From: Acidobacteriota bacterium
GTDB taxonomy: Bacteria; Acidobacteriota; Vicinamibacteria; Marinacidobacterales; SMYC01
Direction: 5' to 3'
NCBI GenBank assembly: GCA_029263435.1
Contig: JAJCXL010000549.1
Coordinates: forward strand, 1 to 14,759
Length of the DNA stretch: 14,759 bases
Every line of letters begins with the position of its first letter. The stretch's first letter is position 1. A program made the translations under genes and the position numbers. This document shows positions 1 to 7,295 of this stretch, piece by piece. A model generated the notes under the pieces. The model did not search any database and was not told where the DNA came from. It was given only the letters and a program-made list of their open reading frames with translations.

Positions 1-1
1 G

Positions 2-757
2 GCGTCGAGGCTCACCGCGCTCCTCGTAGGCGCGGTCGACACCGGTACCGGCCGGCGCGCTCGAGTGCCCGGCTACCGCGTCGCCGGAAAGACCGGTACC
101 GCGCAAAAAGCGGTGCGAGGTCGTTACTCGAAGACCGATTACATCGCGTCGTTCGTGGGCTTCGCGCCCGCCGAGGCGCCGGCTCTCACCGCACTCGTGA
201 TTCTCGACTCGCCCGAAGGCGACCATTCGGGCTCGCGTGCGGCTGCGGTCTTCGCGAAGATTGCCGGCCGGGTGCTGCGCTACCTGCAGGTTCCGAGCTC
301 GGATCAGCCCGAGCTGCGTGTCGCCAAACAATGGCCACAAGTCGAGACTATCTTGGGGAGAGGCGACCGGGCCGCTCCCGGAAGCCCCGAATTTGGTCTC
401 AGCGGCGTCGGCCCGTGGCGTGAGCCGGGCCCGATTCGGCCGGGCGAAGGCGTTTCGACGCCGGACGTAATCGGACTCTCGGCGCGAGATGCACTGGGTC
501 ATTTCCTTGCGCACGGGGTGGTGCCGGAGATTCTCGGAACCGGCTGGGTCGTCGAGCAGGATCCGCCACCGGGCGAGATCCTGGAGCCGGGCAGCCGCGC
601 GCGGTTGTTCCTCGGCACCCTAGCGGGAGGGGGACGCGCCACCGAGGCGCTGCCCACGAAAGCGGATCGGGCACTCGTGGCGGGCGCTCCCGCTCGCGAG
701 TCGAGCACAGAATGGAAACGCATGGAATCGGCAAAACCAAATGAAGCCGCTTATTGA
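2..757 (+). CDS. ftsI: Division-specific peptidoglycan transpeptidase (FtsI/PBP3 type) with C-terminal PASTA domain, 5' truncated
   Basis: This is the C-terminal 251 residues of a class B penicillin-binding protein; the reading frame is open from the left edge, so the start and the SxxK and SxN motifs lie outside the window. The family crosslinks stem peptides of septal peptidoglycan in the periplasm. The third active-site motif, KTGT, is present in VAGKTGTAQK (bases 89-100), followed by the usual segment YIASFVGFAPAE and a conserved SRAAAVFAKIA helix. One PASTA domain follows at about bases 455-620 (VSTPDVIGLSARDAL to PGSRARLFLG). A polar tail of about 45 residues comes after it with no recognisable fold. 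PASTA domains on division PBPs are familiar from Gram-positives and some Gram-negative phyla, but E. coli FtsI lacks them. murE follows directly, as in the classical cluster. The family is certain; the symbol rests on context because the N-terminus is missing. Confidence 0.93.
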   Translation, partial: ASRLTALLVGAVDTGTGRRARVPGYRVAGKTGTAQKAVRGRYSKTDYIASFVGFAPAEAPALTALVILDSPEGDHSGSRAAAVFAKIAGRVLRYLQVPSSDQPELRVAKQWPQVETILGRGDRAAPGSPEFGLSGVGPWREPGPIRPGEGVSTPDVIGLSARDALGHFLAHGVVPEILGTGWVVEQDPPPGEILEPGSRARLFLGTLAGGGRATEALPTKADRALVAGAPARESSTEWKRMESAKPNEAAY

Positions 758-773
758 TCTCGATCGCGGTTCC

Positions 774-782
774 GGGGAGGAG
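774..782 (+). promoter_or_regulatory. Ribosome binding site that favours the GTG start of murE
   Basis: GGGGAGGAG lies 3 bases upstream of an in-frame GTG at 786. The GGAGG core (776-780) ends 5 bases before it. The upstream ATG at 741 has no purine-rich element at a usable distance. This favours 786 as the murE start, leaving 28 bases after the ftsI stop. Confidence 0.6.
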
Positions 783-785
783 CTT

Positions 786-2294
786 GTGAGCGACACGGAG
801 TGGGAACGGCGGGTACCGCTCTCGGAGCTTTTGGCGCTCATTACCGTGGACTCAGTGACCGGCTCCGGGGATCTGGAGATCCGCGGGATCACGGCGGACT
901 CGCGCGCAGTGCGTCGCGGGTTCATTTTCGCGGCCATCGCGGGCGGGGTGACGGACGGCCACCTGTTCATTCCGGACGCGATCGAAAAGGGAGCGGTCGC
1001 AGTGCTGAGTGAGAAGGCGCCGCGGGGCGAGGGCGTGGCGTGGATTCAAACCACCGCCGTGCGCCAAGCTCTGGGACGCCTGGCGTCAAGGATCGCTTCG
1101 AACCCGAGTCGATCGCTCGACGTGGTGGGAATTACGGGTACCAACGGCAAGACCACCACCGCTTATCTGGTGGACGGGTTGCTGTCACGATTGGATGGAA
1201 GTTCCGCGATGATGGGTACCGTCGTCGCGAAAGTGGGAGACCAGAGCCGGCCGACCCGCCTGACGACGCCCGAAGCGCCGGTATTACAGGACTTCCTCTC
1301 TTCCGCTCTCGCGCTCGGCTGTCGGCATGCCGTCATCGAAGTATCGTCCCATGGGCTGGCACTCCATCGATTGGAAGGCACGGAGCTCGAGGTCGCGGTG
1401 TTCACCAATCTCTCGCGTGACCACCTCGACTTCCACCGCGACATGGAAGACTACTTCCTCGTCAAGAAAAAGCTGTTCGACGATCACATGCGTCCGGACG
1501 GGACTTCGGTCATCTGCATCGACGACGCTTATGGCGAGCGGCTAGCCGCCGAGCTGAAGACGCCGGTTTTGACTTATGGTCATTCCGACACCGCGGATCT
1601 TTCCATCCGCGACATCGAAGCCTCGATGTCCGGCACTCGGGTGCGCTTCCGCGAGCGACACGGCGACACCCACGGAGAGATTCTCGAGATCAATAGCGGG
1701 CTCCTCGGCCGCTACAACGCGCTCAATCTCGTCGCCGCCTTTGCTGCCGTGCGTGCCTGTGGCTACGACACGGAAACGGTGCTGTCGACACTTTCACAGA
1801 TAGGGGCGGCACCCGGACGATTCGAGAAAGTCGAGACCGCGCTACCGTTCGACATCATCGTGGACTACGCGCATACCGATGACGCTTTGCGGAAGCTCTT
1901 GGAAGCCTGTCGTCCTCTCGTCTCGAAACGGCTGTGGGTCGTCTTCGGTTGCGGCGGGGAGCGTGACCGCGCAAAACGACCTCTGATGGGAGATGTCGCG
2001 GCCCGGCTCGCGGATCGGGTCGTTTTCACTTCGGACAATCCTCGCGGTGAGGACCCGGAGGCGATTCTCGCCGAGATTCAACTCGGGGCGAAAGGGTCGA
2101 GCGCTGACGTCGAGCCCGATCGCCGTCGAGCGATTGAGCTCGCCTTGTCTCAGGCCTCTGCCGGGGATCTCGTGGTCGTCGCGGGCAAAGGCCATGAGCC
2201 CTACCAGATCGTTTCTGACCGAGTCTTGGCCTTCGATGACCGTGAAGTGATTCGTGAGATCGCCGCCCGCCTCGTGAGAAAGGCCGCCCCATGA
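786..2294 (+). CDS. murE: UDP-N-acetylmuramoyl-L-alanyl-D-glutamate--2,6-diaminopimelate ligase
   Basis: MurE adds the third stem-peptide residue to UDP-MurNAc-L-Ala-D-Glu with ATP in the cytoplasm. From the GTG at 786 it has 502 residues. It shows the three Mur ligase domains: an N-terminal UDP-binding domain with ITADSRAV, a central ATPase with P-loop GTNGKTT (118-124), and a C-terminal domain with GKGHE (467-471). DNPRGEDP (DNPR at 417-420) is the motif that binds meso-diaminopimelate, so the wall is DAP type. The Lys expected to be carbamoylated lies in DYFLVKKKLF, probably the first of the three. The frame also opens at an ATG at 741, which would add 15 residues and overlap ftsI by 17 bases. 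I prefer 786 because of its strong ribosome binding site and because the MurE core starts only about nine residues later. The stop overlaps the murF ATG by 4 bases. Confidence 0.97.
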   Translation: MSDTEWERRVPLSELLALITVDSVTGSGDLEIRGITADSRAVRRGFIFAAIAGGVTDGHLFIPDAIEKGAVAVLSEKAPRGEGVAWIQTTAVRQALGRLASRIASNPSRSLDVVGITGTNGKTTTAYLVDGLLSRLDGSSAMMGTVVAKVGDQSRPTRLTTPEAPVLQDFLSSALALGCRHAVIEVSSHGLALHRLEGTELEVAVFTNLSRDHLDFHRDMEDYFLVKKKLFDDHMRPDGTSVICIDDAYGERLAAELKTPVLTYGHSDTADLSIRDIEASMSGTRVRFRERHGDTHGEILEINSGLLGRYNALNLVAAFAAVRACGYDTETVLSTLSQIGAAPGRFEKVETALPFDIIVDYAHTDDALRKLLEACRPLVSKRLWVVFGCGGERDRAKRPLMGDVAARLADRVVFTSDNPRGEDPEAILAEIQLGAKGSSADVEPDRRRAIELALSQASAGDLVVVAGKGHEPYQIVSDRVLAFDDREVIREIAARLVRKAAP

Positions 2295-3697
2295 GGCTCA
2301 GTGCTCTCGACGCGGCCGAGATGGTTGGCGGCGAGCTCCATCGAGGAGCGCGAGACACCGCGATCCGCGGCGTCTCCATAGACTCGCGCACCATCTCGCC
2401 CGGCGAGCTGTTTTTCGCGATCGTCGGTCCACGTCATGACGGGCACGACCACGCCGCTGCGGCGCTCGAGCGAGGCGCGGTCGGCATCGTATGCGATAGG
2501 CCCGTCGACGTCGTATCCGCACGGCCTGTCGACGTGAGGAGTGGCGGCGTTTCGATCGTCGTGTCCGACACCACCCGTGCGTTGCAAGATCTGGCGCATG
2601 GCGTGCGGGTGCGCTCGGACGTTCGCGTGGTCGCGATTACCGGCAGTATGGGGAAGACCACGACGAAAGACGCAGCCGCCGCGGCGATCTCGAGTCGACA
2701 CCGAGTGTTGAAGTCGCCCGGGAACTTGAACAACCTCTATGGACTGCCGCTGTCTCTGTTGGCGCTCGATGGCGAAGACGTCGCGGTCGTCGAGATGGGC
2801 ATGTCCGAGCCTGGTGAGATCCGGCGACTCACCGAGATTGCGAAGCCTGATGTCGGCGTACTCGTCAATGTCGCGGAGGTCCATCTCGAGTTCTTCCCGT
2901 CCTTGGAGGCTATCGCCTCCGCGAAAGGCGAGCTCTTCGAGGAGCTCGACGAGACTGCGGTAGCGGTCGTCAACGCGGACGATCCGCTCGTCCTCGCTCA
3001 AGCCCGGAAGTTTTCGGGACGACACCTCCGCTACGGGATGGATGCTGATGCCGAGCTTCGCGCCCATCGCGTGCGCACGTCTGAAGCCGGCCTTCGATTC
3101 GACGTCGATGAAGGAGCGGATAGGACCGAAGTGGTGTCGAAGCTTCACGGAAGACACAACGTCTACAACCTTCTCGCCGGGCTCGCCGCCGCGCGAGCGC
3201 TCGACGTGCCGCTCGAAGATGCCGCGAAAGCTCTCGCTTCGTTGACGCCGCCGAGTCATCGCGGAGAACGCGTGTCTCTGGCCGGCGGGGTCGTCGTCGT
3301 CGACGAGACTTACAACTCGAACCCGAGAGCGGTGAAGTGCGCCCTCGATGCCTTGGGCGTGGAAGCCGGCACCCGGCGCGTGGCGGTCTTGGGCGACATG
3401 CTCGAGCTCGGGGCGGACGCTTCGTCGTTCCATGAAGACGTTGGCCGCTACGCCGCGTCCATCGGGGTCGAGCTCCTGATCGGAGTGGGTGTCTTTGGCG
3501 ACAGTCTCGTCGCCGGCGCGCACGCAGCCGGGCTCCCTCTCCATCGAGTCCACCATTGTGCGGATGCGCGAGAAGCGTTCGACGTGATCACCGCACAGAT
3601 GAGGCCCGGCGATGTGGTCTTGGTCAAAGGCTCGAGAAGCGTGGGGCTCGATCGTCTCGTCGACCGACTCGTTCGCGAAGACGGGGAGGCGAGCTGA
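2291..3697 (+). CDS. murF: UDP-N-acetylmuramoyl-tripeptide--D-alanyl-D-alanine ligase
   Basis: MurF adds D-Ala-D-Ala to the UDP-MurNAc-tripeptide, completing the cytoplasmic pentapeptide precursor. At 468 residues it is of normal length. Visible motifs are GVSIDSRTISPGELFFA near residue 30, the P-loop GSMGKTTTK (118-126), GNLNN near 145, EMGMS near 169, YNSNP (341-345) and LGDMLELG (about 377-384). The ATG lies in an ATGA overlap with the murE stop, with AGAAAGG 7 bases upstream, so translation is probably coupled. Residues 70-85 carry a short imperfect duplication (RPVDVVSA then RPVDVRSG) in the N-terminal domain, which looks like a loop insertion. No ddl gene for making D-Ala-D-Ala is present in the window. 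Confidence 0.97.
   Translation: MRLSALDAAEMVGGELHRGARDTAIRGVSIDSRTISPGELFFAIVGPRHDGHDHAAAALERGAVGIVCDRPVDVVSARPVDVRSGGVSIVVSDTTRALQDLAHGVRVRSDVRVVAITGSMGKTTTKDAAAAAISSRHRVLKSPGNLNNLYGLPLSLLALDGEDVAVVEMGMSEPGEIRRLTEIAKPDVGVLVNVAEVHLEFFPSLEAIASAKGELFEELDETAVAVVNADDPLVLAQARKFSGRHLRYGMDADAELRAHRVRTSEAGLRFDVDEGADRTEVVSKLHGRHNVYNLLAGLAAARALDVPLEDAAKALASLTPPSHRGERVSLAGGVVVVDETYNSNPRAVKCALDALGVEAGTRRVAVLGDMLELGADASSFHEDVGRYAASIGVELLIGVGVFGDSLVAGAHAAGLPLHRVHHCADAREAFDVITAQMRPGDVVLVKGSRSVGLDRLVDRLVREDGEAS
3683..3689 (+). promoter_or_regulatory. Ribosome binding site of mraY
   Basis: GGGGAGG ends 7 bases before the ATG at 3697. It selects that ATG over in-frame codons further upstream that lie inside murF. 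The mraY start shares one base with the murF stop in a TGATG arrangement. Confidence 0.7.
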
Positions 3698-4782
3698 TGC
3701 TCTACCATCTGCTCTACCCGCTCCACACCGAGTACTCCTTCTTCAACGTCTTTCGCTATGTCACGTTCCGTACGGCATCGGCAACGCTGTCGGCGCTCGC
3801 GATCTCGTTCGTCTTCGGACCGTGGCTCATCCGGCGGCTGCGCCAATTTCAGATCGGGCAACACATTCGCCAGGATGGTCCCGAGGCCCATCGCTCGAAA
3901 GCGGGGACGCCCACGATGGGCGGCGTTCTCATCCTCACCGCGATCGTGCTCCCCACGCTCTTGTGGGCCGACCTCTCGAGTGCTTTCGTTTGGGTGGCGC
4001 TCGGCTCGACCGTCGCCTTCGGATTGATTGGCTTCGCGGACGACTACCTCAAGCTCATTCGCAAGCGGTCGCTGGGGTTGTCGCCTCGCGCCAAGCTCGT
4101 GCTGCAATGCGGCTGCGCGGTCGTCGTCGGACTCATCCTTTCCTCGATGTCCTCGCGCGGTGTCTACAGCACGGAGCTGCTGTTTCCGTTTTTCAAAGAT
4201 CTACGTCCGGAGCTCTCGTGGTGGTTCGTCCCTTTCGCGATGCTGCTCCTCGTCGGCGCCTCCAACGCAGTGAACCTGACGGACGGGTTGGACGGGCTGG
4301 CGATCGGAACCGTGCTCATCGCCGCGGCGACGTTCACGGTCTTGACCTATGTCACTGGACACGCGCAATTCTCGTCCTACTTGGATCTGATCCATATCCC
4401 GCGTATTTGGGAGCTCACCATTTTCGGCGGCTCGATGGTGGGCGCGAGCTTGGGCTTTCTCTGGTTCAACTGTTATCCGGCCCAGCTATTCATGGGTGAT
4501 GTCGGCTCGCTGTCTCTGGGAAGTGCGATTGGAACGATGGCCCTTTTGATCAAGCAGGAGCTATTGCTCGCGCTGGTGGGCGGGGTCTTCGTCCTCGAAG
4601 CGTTGTCCGTTATCGTGCAAGTGGCCTCGTTCAAGTTCAGCGGTCGAAGAGTGTTTCGCATGGCACCGCTGCATCACCACTTCGAGCTCGCCGGATGGAG
4701 CGAACCCAAGATCATCATTCGATTCTGGATTCTCGGGATCATGTTCGCCCTGGCGAGTCTGACCACTTTGAAGCTGAGATGA
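3697..4782 (+). CDS. mraY: Phospho-N-acetylmuramoyl-pentapeptide transferase (lipid I synthase)
   Basis: MraY transfers phospho-MurNAc-pentapeptide from UDP to undecaprenyl phosphate in the inner membrane, giving lipid I. At 361 residues it matches the family length of about 360. The sequence is strongly hydrophobic with about ten membrane segments. Key motifs are KAGTPTMGG (68-76), the Asp pair in FADDYLK (D115, D116), NLTDGLDG (193-200), FMGDVGS with D268, and the C-terminal MAPLHHHFE with H326-H328. The D115/D116, D268 and HHH regions correspond to the magnesium and active-site residues of the family. The start at 3697 has GGGGAGG 7 bases upstream. The longer open frame to 3556 lies inside murF and is not expected to be translated. 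It sits between murF and murD as in the classical cluster. Confidence 0.97.
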   Translation: MLYHLLYPLHTEYSFFNVFRYVTFRTASATLSALAISFVFGPWLIRRLRQFQIGQHIRQDGPEAHRSKAGTPTMGGVLILTAIVLPTLLWADLSSAFVWVALGSTVAFGLIGFADDYLKLIRKRSLGLSPRAKLVLQCGCAVVVGLILSSMSSRGVYSTELLFPFFKDLRPELSWWFVPFAMLLLVGASNAVNLTDGLDGLAIGTVLIAAATFTVLTYVTGHAQFSSYLDLIHIPRIWELTIFGGSMVGASLGFLWFNCYPAQLFMGDVGSLSLGSAIGTMALLIKQELLLALVGGVFVLEALSVIVQVASFKFSGRRVFRMAPLHHHFELAGWSEPKIIIRFWILGIMFALASLTTLKLR

Positions 4783-4803
4783 GAGAGGCAGTGCACCCTG
4801 TCC

Positions 4804-6165
4804 ATGAGCGAAGACTATCGAGCTCGCCGTATCCTGGTTATCGGTCTGTCTCGCAGCGGTGTTGCGGCAGTGCGTCTGTTGAGGGCGCACGGGGCGAGAG
4901 TGGTTGCGAACGACCGAAGACCGCTCTCGGAGCTCGAGTCTCAGATAGTCGGCCTCGACGCGGAGATTGTCGCGGGCTCTCATCCATCCGCGCTCGCCTC
5001 GGAGGTGGATCTCATCGTCGTGAGCCCTGGGGTGCCGCTGGACAACCCGATCCTCGTACAAGCGCGCGAGCGCTCAGTCCCGATTTGGAGCGAGCTCGAG
5101 CTGGGCTATCGACACCTGCTCGGGACGGTGATAGCGGTGACGGGCACGAAAGGAAAGTCCACCACGGCGACGTTGATTCGAGACATCCTCGAGCGTGGCG
5201 GGCGAGACGCTCGGCTCGTCGGAAACATCGGAGCACCGATCTCCGCAGCGCTCGACGACAGCTCAGCCGAGACTCTATTCGTCGTGGAAGCTTCGAGCTT
5301 CCAGCTCGCGACCATCGACACGTTTCGTCCACAGGTTGCGGTGCTCTTGGATGTCAGTCCGGATCATCTCGATTGGCACCCATCGTTCGACGACTATCTG
5401 GCGTCGAAAGCGCGGATGTTCGACAACCAGACCGAAGACGATTTCGCGGTCGTGTTCGGAGCCAACCCGGTGACGGTGGATATGGCATCTAGAGGGAAGT
5501 CGAGAAAAGTGTATTACGGGCTCGATTGTTTGCGCGATCTCGTCCCGCACTTTCATGCGGACGGCCCGTGGATCGTGCGGCACGATAACGGCTCCTCAAC
5601 CCCTCTGGCCTCGACGGAGGAGTTCTCTCTTCCCGGGCGTCACAACCGCGAGAACGCCATGGCGGCGGCCGCCGCGGCAGCGCTCCTGGGAGCTTCCGGT
5701 GACGACATCCACGAAGCGTTCGAGCACTTCGTCGGCCTTCCTCACGCGCTCGAGAAAGTCGCGGACGTCGACGGGGTTCGCTACTACAACGACTCCCGAG
5801 CCACCAATATTCAAGCCGTTCAAGCAGCGATCGAGAGCTTCGAAGGGCCGATCCTCCTGATTCTCGGTGGGCGGTTCAAAGGTGGAGACTTTCGCGCGCT
5901 GCGCGGGGTCGTCTCGCGCGGTGTCAAGCGGATCTTCGCGATTGGAGAAAGCCAGGATCAGATCGTCGACGCCTTCGAAGGCTCGGCGACGGTCGAGCGG
6001 TGCCAGGATCTGGATCGTGCAGTGACTCGGGCGCATGTCTGCGCTAGAGCGGGCGACATCGTCTTGTTGTCACCGGCGGGATCGAGCTTCGACATGTTTC
6101 GTGATTACCAGGAGCGTGGAGAACGGTTCCGCGCCATCGTGTCCGGTCTGGAGGCAGGGAAATGA
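4804..6165 (+). CDS. murD: UDP-N-acetylmuramoyl-L-alanine--D-glutamate ligase
   Basis: MurD adds D-Glu to UDP-MurNAc-L-Ala in the cytoplasm. The product has 453 residues. It has an N-terminal nucleotide-binding-like domain (ILVIGLSRSGVAAV), the P-loop GTKGKST (114-120), VEASSFQL, SPDHLDWH, the GRHNRENA adenine region, and a C-terminal domain with ILGGRFKGGDF and LLSPAGSSFDMF. Two positions depart from the family. GLPHALEKV has Ala315 where GLPHR is usual (Arg302 of E. coli), and NDSRATN has Arg332 where NDSKATN is usual (Lys319). The rest of the active site looks intact, so I expect a working enzyme. A GAGAGG lies about 15 bases before the ATG, too far to be a good ribosome binding site. The gap to mraY is 21 bases. 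Confidence 0.96.
   Translation: MSEDYRARRILVIGLSRSGVAAVRLLRAHGARVVANDRRPLSELESQIVGLDAEIVAGSHPSALASEVDLIVVSPGVPLDNPILVQARERSVPIWSELELGYRHLLGTVIAVTGTKGKSTTATLIRDILERGGRDARLVGNIGAPISAALDDSSAETLFVVEASSFQLATIDTFRPQVAVLLDVSPDHLDWHPSFDDYLASKARMFDNQTEDDFAVVFGANPVTVDMASRGKSRKVYYGLDCLRDLVPHFHADGPWIVRHDNGSSTPLASTEEFSLPGRHNRENAMAAAAAAALLGASGDDIHEAFEHFVGLPHALEKVADVDGVRYYNDSRATNIQAVQAAIESFEGPILLILGGRFKGGDFRALRGVVSRGVKRIFAIGESQDQIVDAFEGSATVERCQDLDRAVTRAHVCARAGDIVLLSPAGSSFDMFRDYQERGERFRAIVSGLEAGK
6150..6154 (+). promoter_or_regulatory. Strong ribosome binding site at the murD-ftsW junction, serving ATG 6162 rather than ftsW ATG 6204
   Basis: GGAGG ends 7 bases before an ATG at 6162 that overlaps the murD stop as ATGA. 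The ftsW ATG at 6204 has only AAGGA about 15 bases upstream. The best initiation signal at this junction therefore belongs to a 12-codon frame, not to ftsW itself. The GGAGG also encodes part of the murD C-terminus, so it could be fortuitous. Confidence 0.45.
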
Positions 6166-6200
6166 GCCTCGCGGGCGTAGGACAAGGACATTGCAGCTAG
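6162..6200 (+). CDS. Possible 12-codon leader cistron before ftsW
   Basis: An ATG overlapping the murD stop (ATGA) opens a frame encoding MSLAGVGQGHCS and ends at TAG 6198-6200, one codon before the ftsW ATG. It is in the ftsW frame, so without the amber codon FtsW would simply start at 6162. GGAGG sits 7 bases upstream. Seen directly: the start, stop, frame and ribosome binding site. Inferred: ribosomes may translate it and restart at ftsW, coupling ftsW to murD. It may equally be a decayed former ftsW start or chance. I know of no homologue. Confidence 0.25.
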   Translation: MSLAGVGQGHCS

Positions 6201-6203
6201 TTC

Positions 6204-7295
6204 ATGGCCGTCAAACTCTATCCCGACCGGACCCTCTTCGTGGTCACTGTGGGATTGGTCTCTTTCGGCCTCGTCATGCTCTACAGCGCCTCGGCGGTCG
6301 TGGCGCACGACGCTCACCGGAGCTCTCACTTTTTCCTCGTCAAACAAGCGATGTGGGCGGCGTGCGGCCTCCTCGTCATGTTGACGTTGACGCGATTCGA
6401 TTACCGGAAGCTGAAGCACCCGGCCGTCATCTACGGTCTGCTCGGAGTGACCGTGGCGCTGTTGGTGGCGGTCTTGTTCTTCCCACCTCTCAAGAACGCG
6501 CACCGCTGGATCCGTTTCGGCATGCTCTCGTTTCAACCGTCGGAGCTGGCGAAGATCTCACTCGTGCTGGGACTGGCTTACGAGCTCGAGAAGCGACGCG
6601 ACCGGCTTCACGATTTCGTCTCGGGGTGGCTTCCTCCGCTGGCATTGACGGGCCTGCTCGCATTCCTGGTGTTGATCGAGCCGGACTACAGCACGGCCTT
6701 CTGCCTCGTCTTCATCGGCGGATGTCTTCTGTTCGTGTCCGGCGTCCGGATGGCCCATCTCGCCGGACTTGCGGTCGTGTCGGCGCCGGTCTTGCTTTGG
6801 CTCATTCTCAGCGAGGGCTATCGGAGAGAACGGTTGCTCGTCTTCCTCGACCCGTTCAGCGATCCCCTGGGAAAAGGATTTCAGATCATCCAGTCGCTGA
6901 TCGCCGTCGGCTCGGGAGGCGTCCTGGGAAGCGGTTTCATGCGAAGCCAGCAGAAGCTCTTCTATCTGCCCGAGCCCCATTCGGATTTCATCTTCGCCGT
7001 CATCGGCGAGGAGTTCGGCCTTCTCGGTGGGCTCTGTCTTCTCGCGGCCTATTGTGTGCTGTTGTGGCGCGGACTCGTGATTGCGGCGCGAGCGTCGGAC
7101 GGGTTCGGCTCCCTGGTCGCCACCGGATTCACGATGTTTCTCGCCGGCCAAGCGTTCATCAATGTTGGAGTGACGGTCGGAGTGTTGCCCACGACTGGAC
7201 TCCCGCTTCCATTCATCTCTTCCGGGGGCACGTCCCTCGTCGCGTGCATGGCCGCGGTCGGGTTCTTGCTATCGGTGTCGCAACATGCGCGATAG
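6204..7295 (+). CDS. ftsW: Septal peptidoglycan glycosyltransferase, SEDS family
   Basis: FtsW polymerises lipid II into septal glycan strands together with the class B PBP FtsI. The 363-residue product is almost wholly hydrophobic, with nine to ten membrane segments. SEDS hallmarks are LYSAS near residue 26, HRWIRFG then FQPSELAKI (110-118), DPFSDPLGKGFQIIQS, and LPEPHSDFIFAVIGEE (225-240). The Asp in that last motif (D231) aligns with the catalytic residue of the family. LPTTGLPLPFISSGGTS lies near the C-terminus. RodA is a close relative, but the dcw position and the pairing with ftsI point to FtsW. An in-frame TAG at 6198 places the start at 6204 and blocks an upstream ATG at 6162. No good ribosome binding site precedes 6204. 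The 3' end overlaps murG by 11 bases. Confidence 0.95.
   Translation: MAVKLYPDRTLFVVTVGLVSFGLVMLYSASAVVAHDAHRSSHFFLVKQAMWAACGLLVMLTLTRFDYRKLKHPAVIYGLLGVTVALLVAVLFFPPLKNAHRWIRFGMLSFQPSELAKISLVLGLAYELEKRRDRLHDFVSGWLPPLALTGLLAFLVLIEPDYSTAFCLVFIGGCLLFVSGVRMAHLAGLAVVSAPVLLWLILSEGYRRERLLVFLDPFSDPLGKGFQIIQSLIAVGSGGVLGSGFMRSQQKLFYLPEPHSDFIFAVIGEEFGLLGGLCLLAAYCVLLWRGLVIAARASDGFGSLVATGFTMFLAGQAFINVGVTVGVLPTTGLPLPFISSGGTSLVACMAAVGFLLSVSQHAR

Noticed and set aside
2201..3556. 451-codon open frame on the minus strand opposite murF
   Set aside because: It lies wholly antisense to a clear murF and the end of murE, has no recognisable domain, and long antisense frames are expected in GC-rich genes with this codon bias.
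3556..3696. N-terminal extension of mraY upstream of 3697
   Set aside because: It overlaps murF, translates to an Arg-rich segment unlike MraY, and ATG 3697 has an ideal ribosome binding site and gives the normal family length.
3612..4499. 295-codon open frame on the plus strand over mraY
   Set aside because: It is an off-frame shadow of mraY; the real frame has all MraY motifs.
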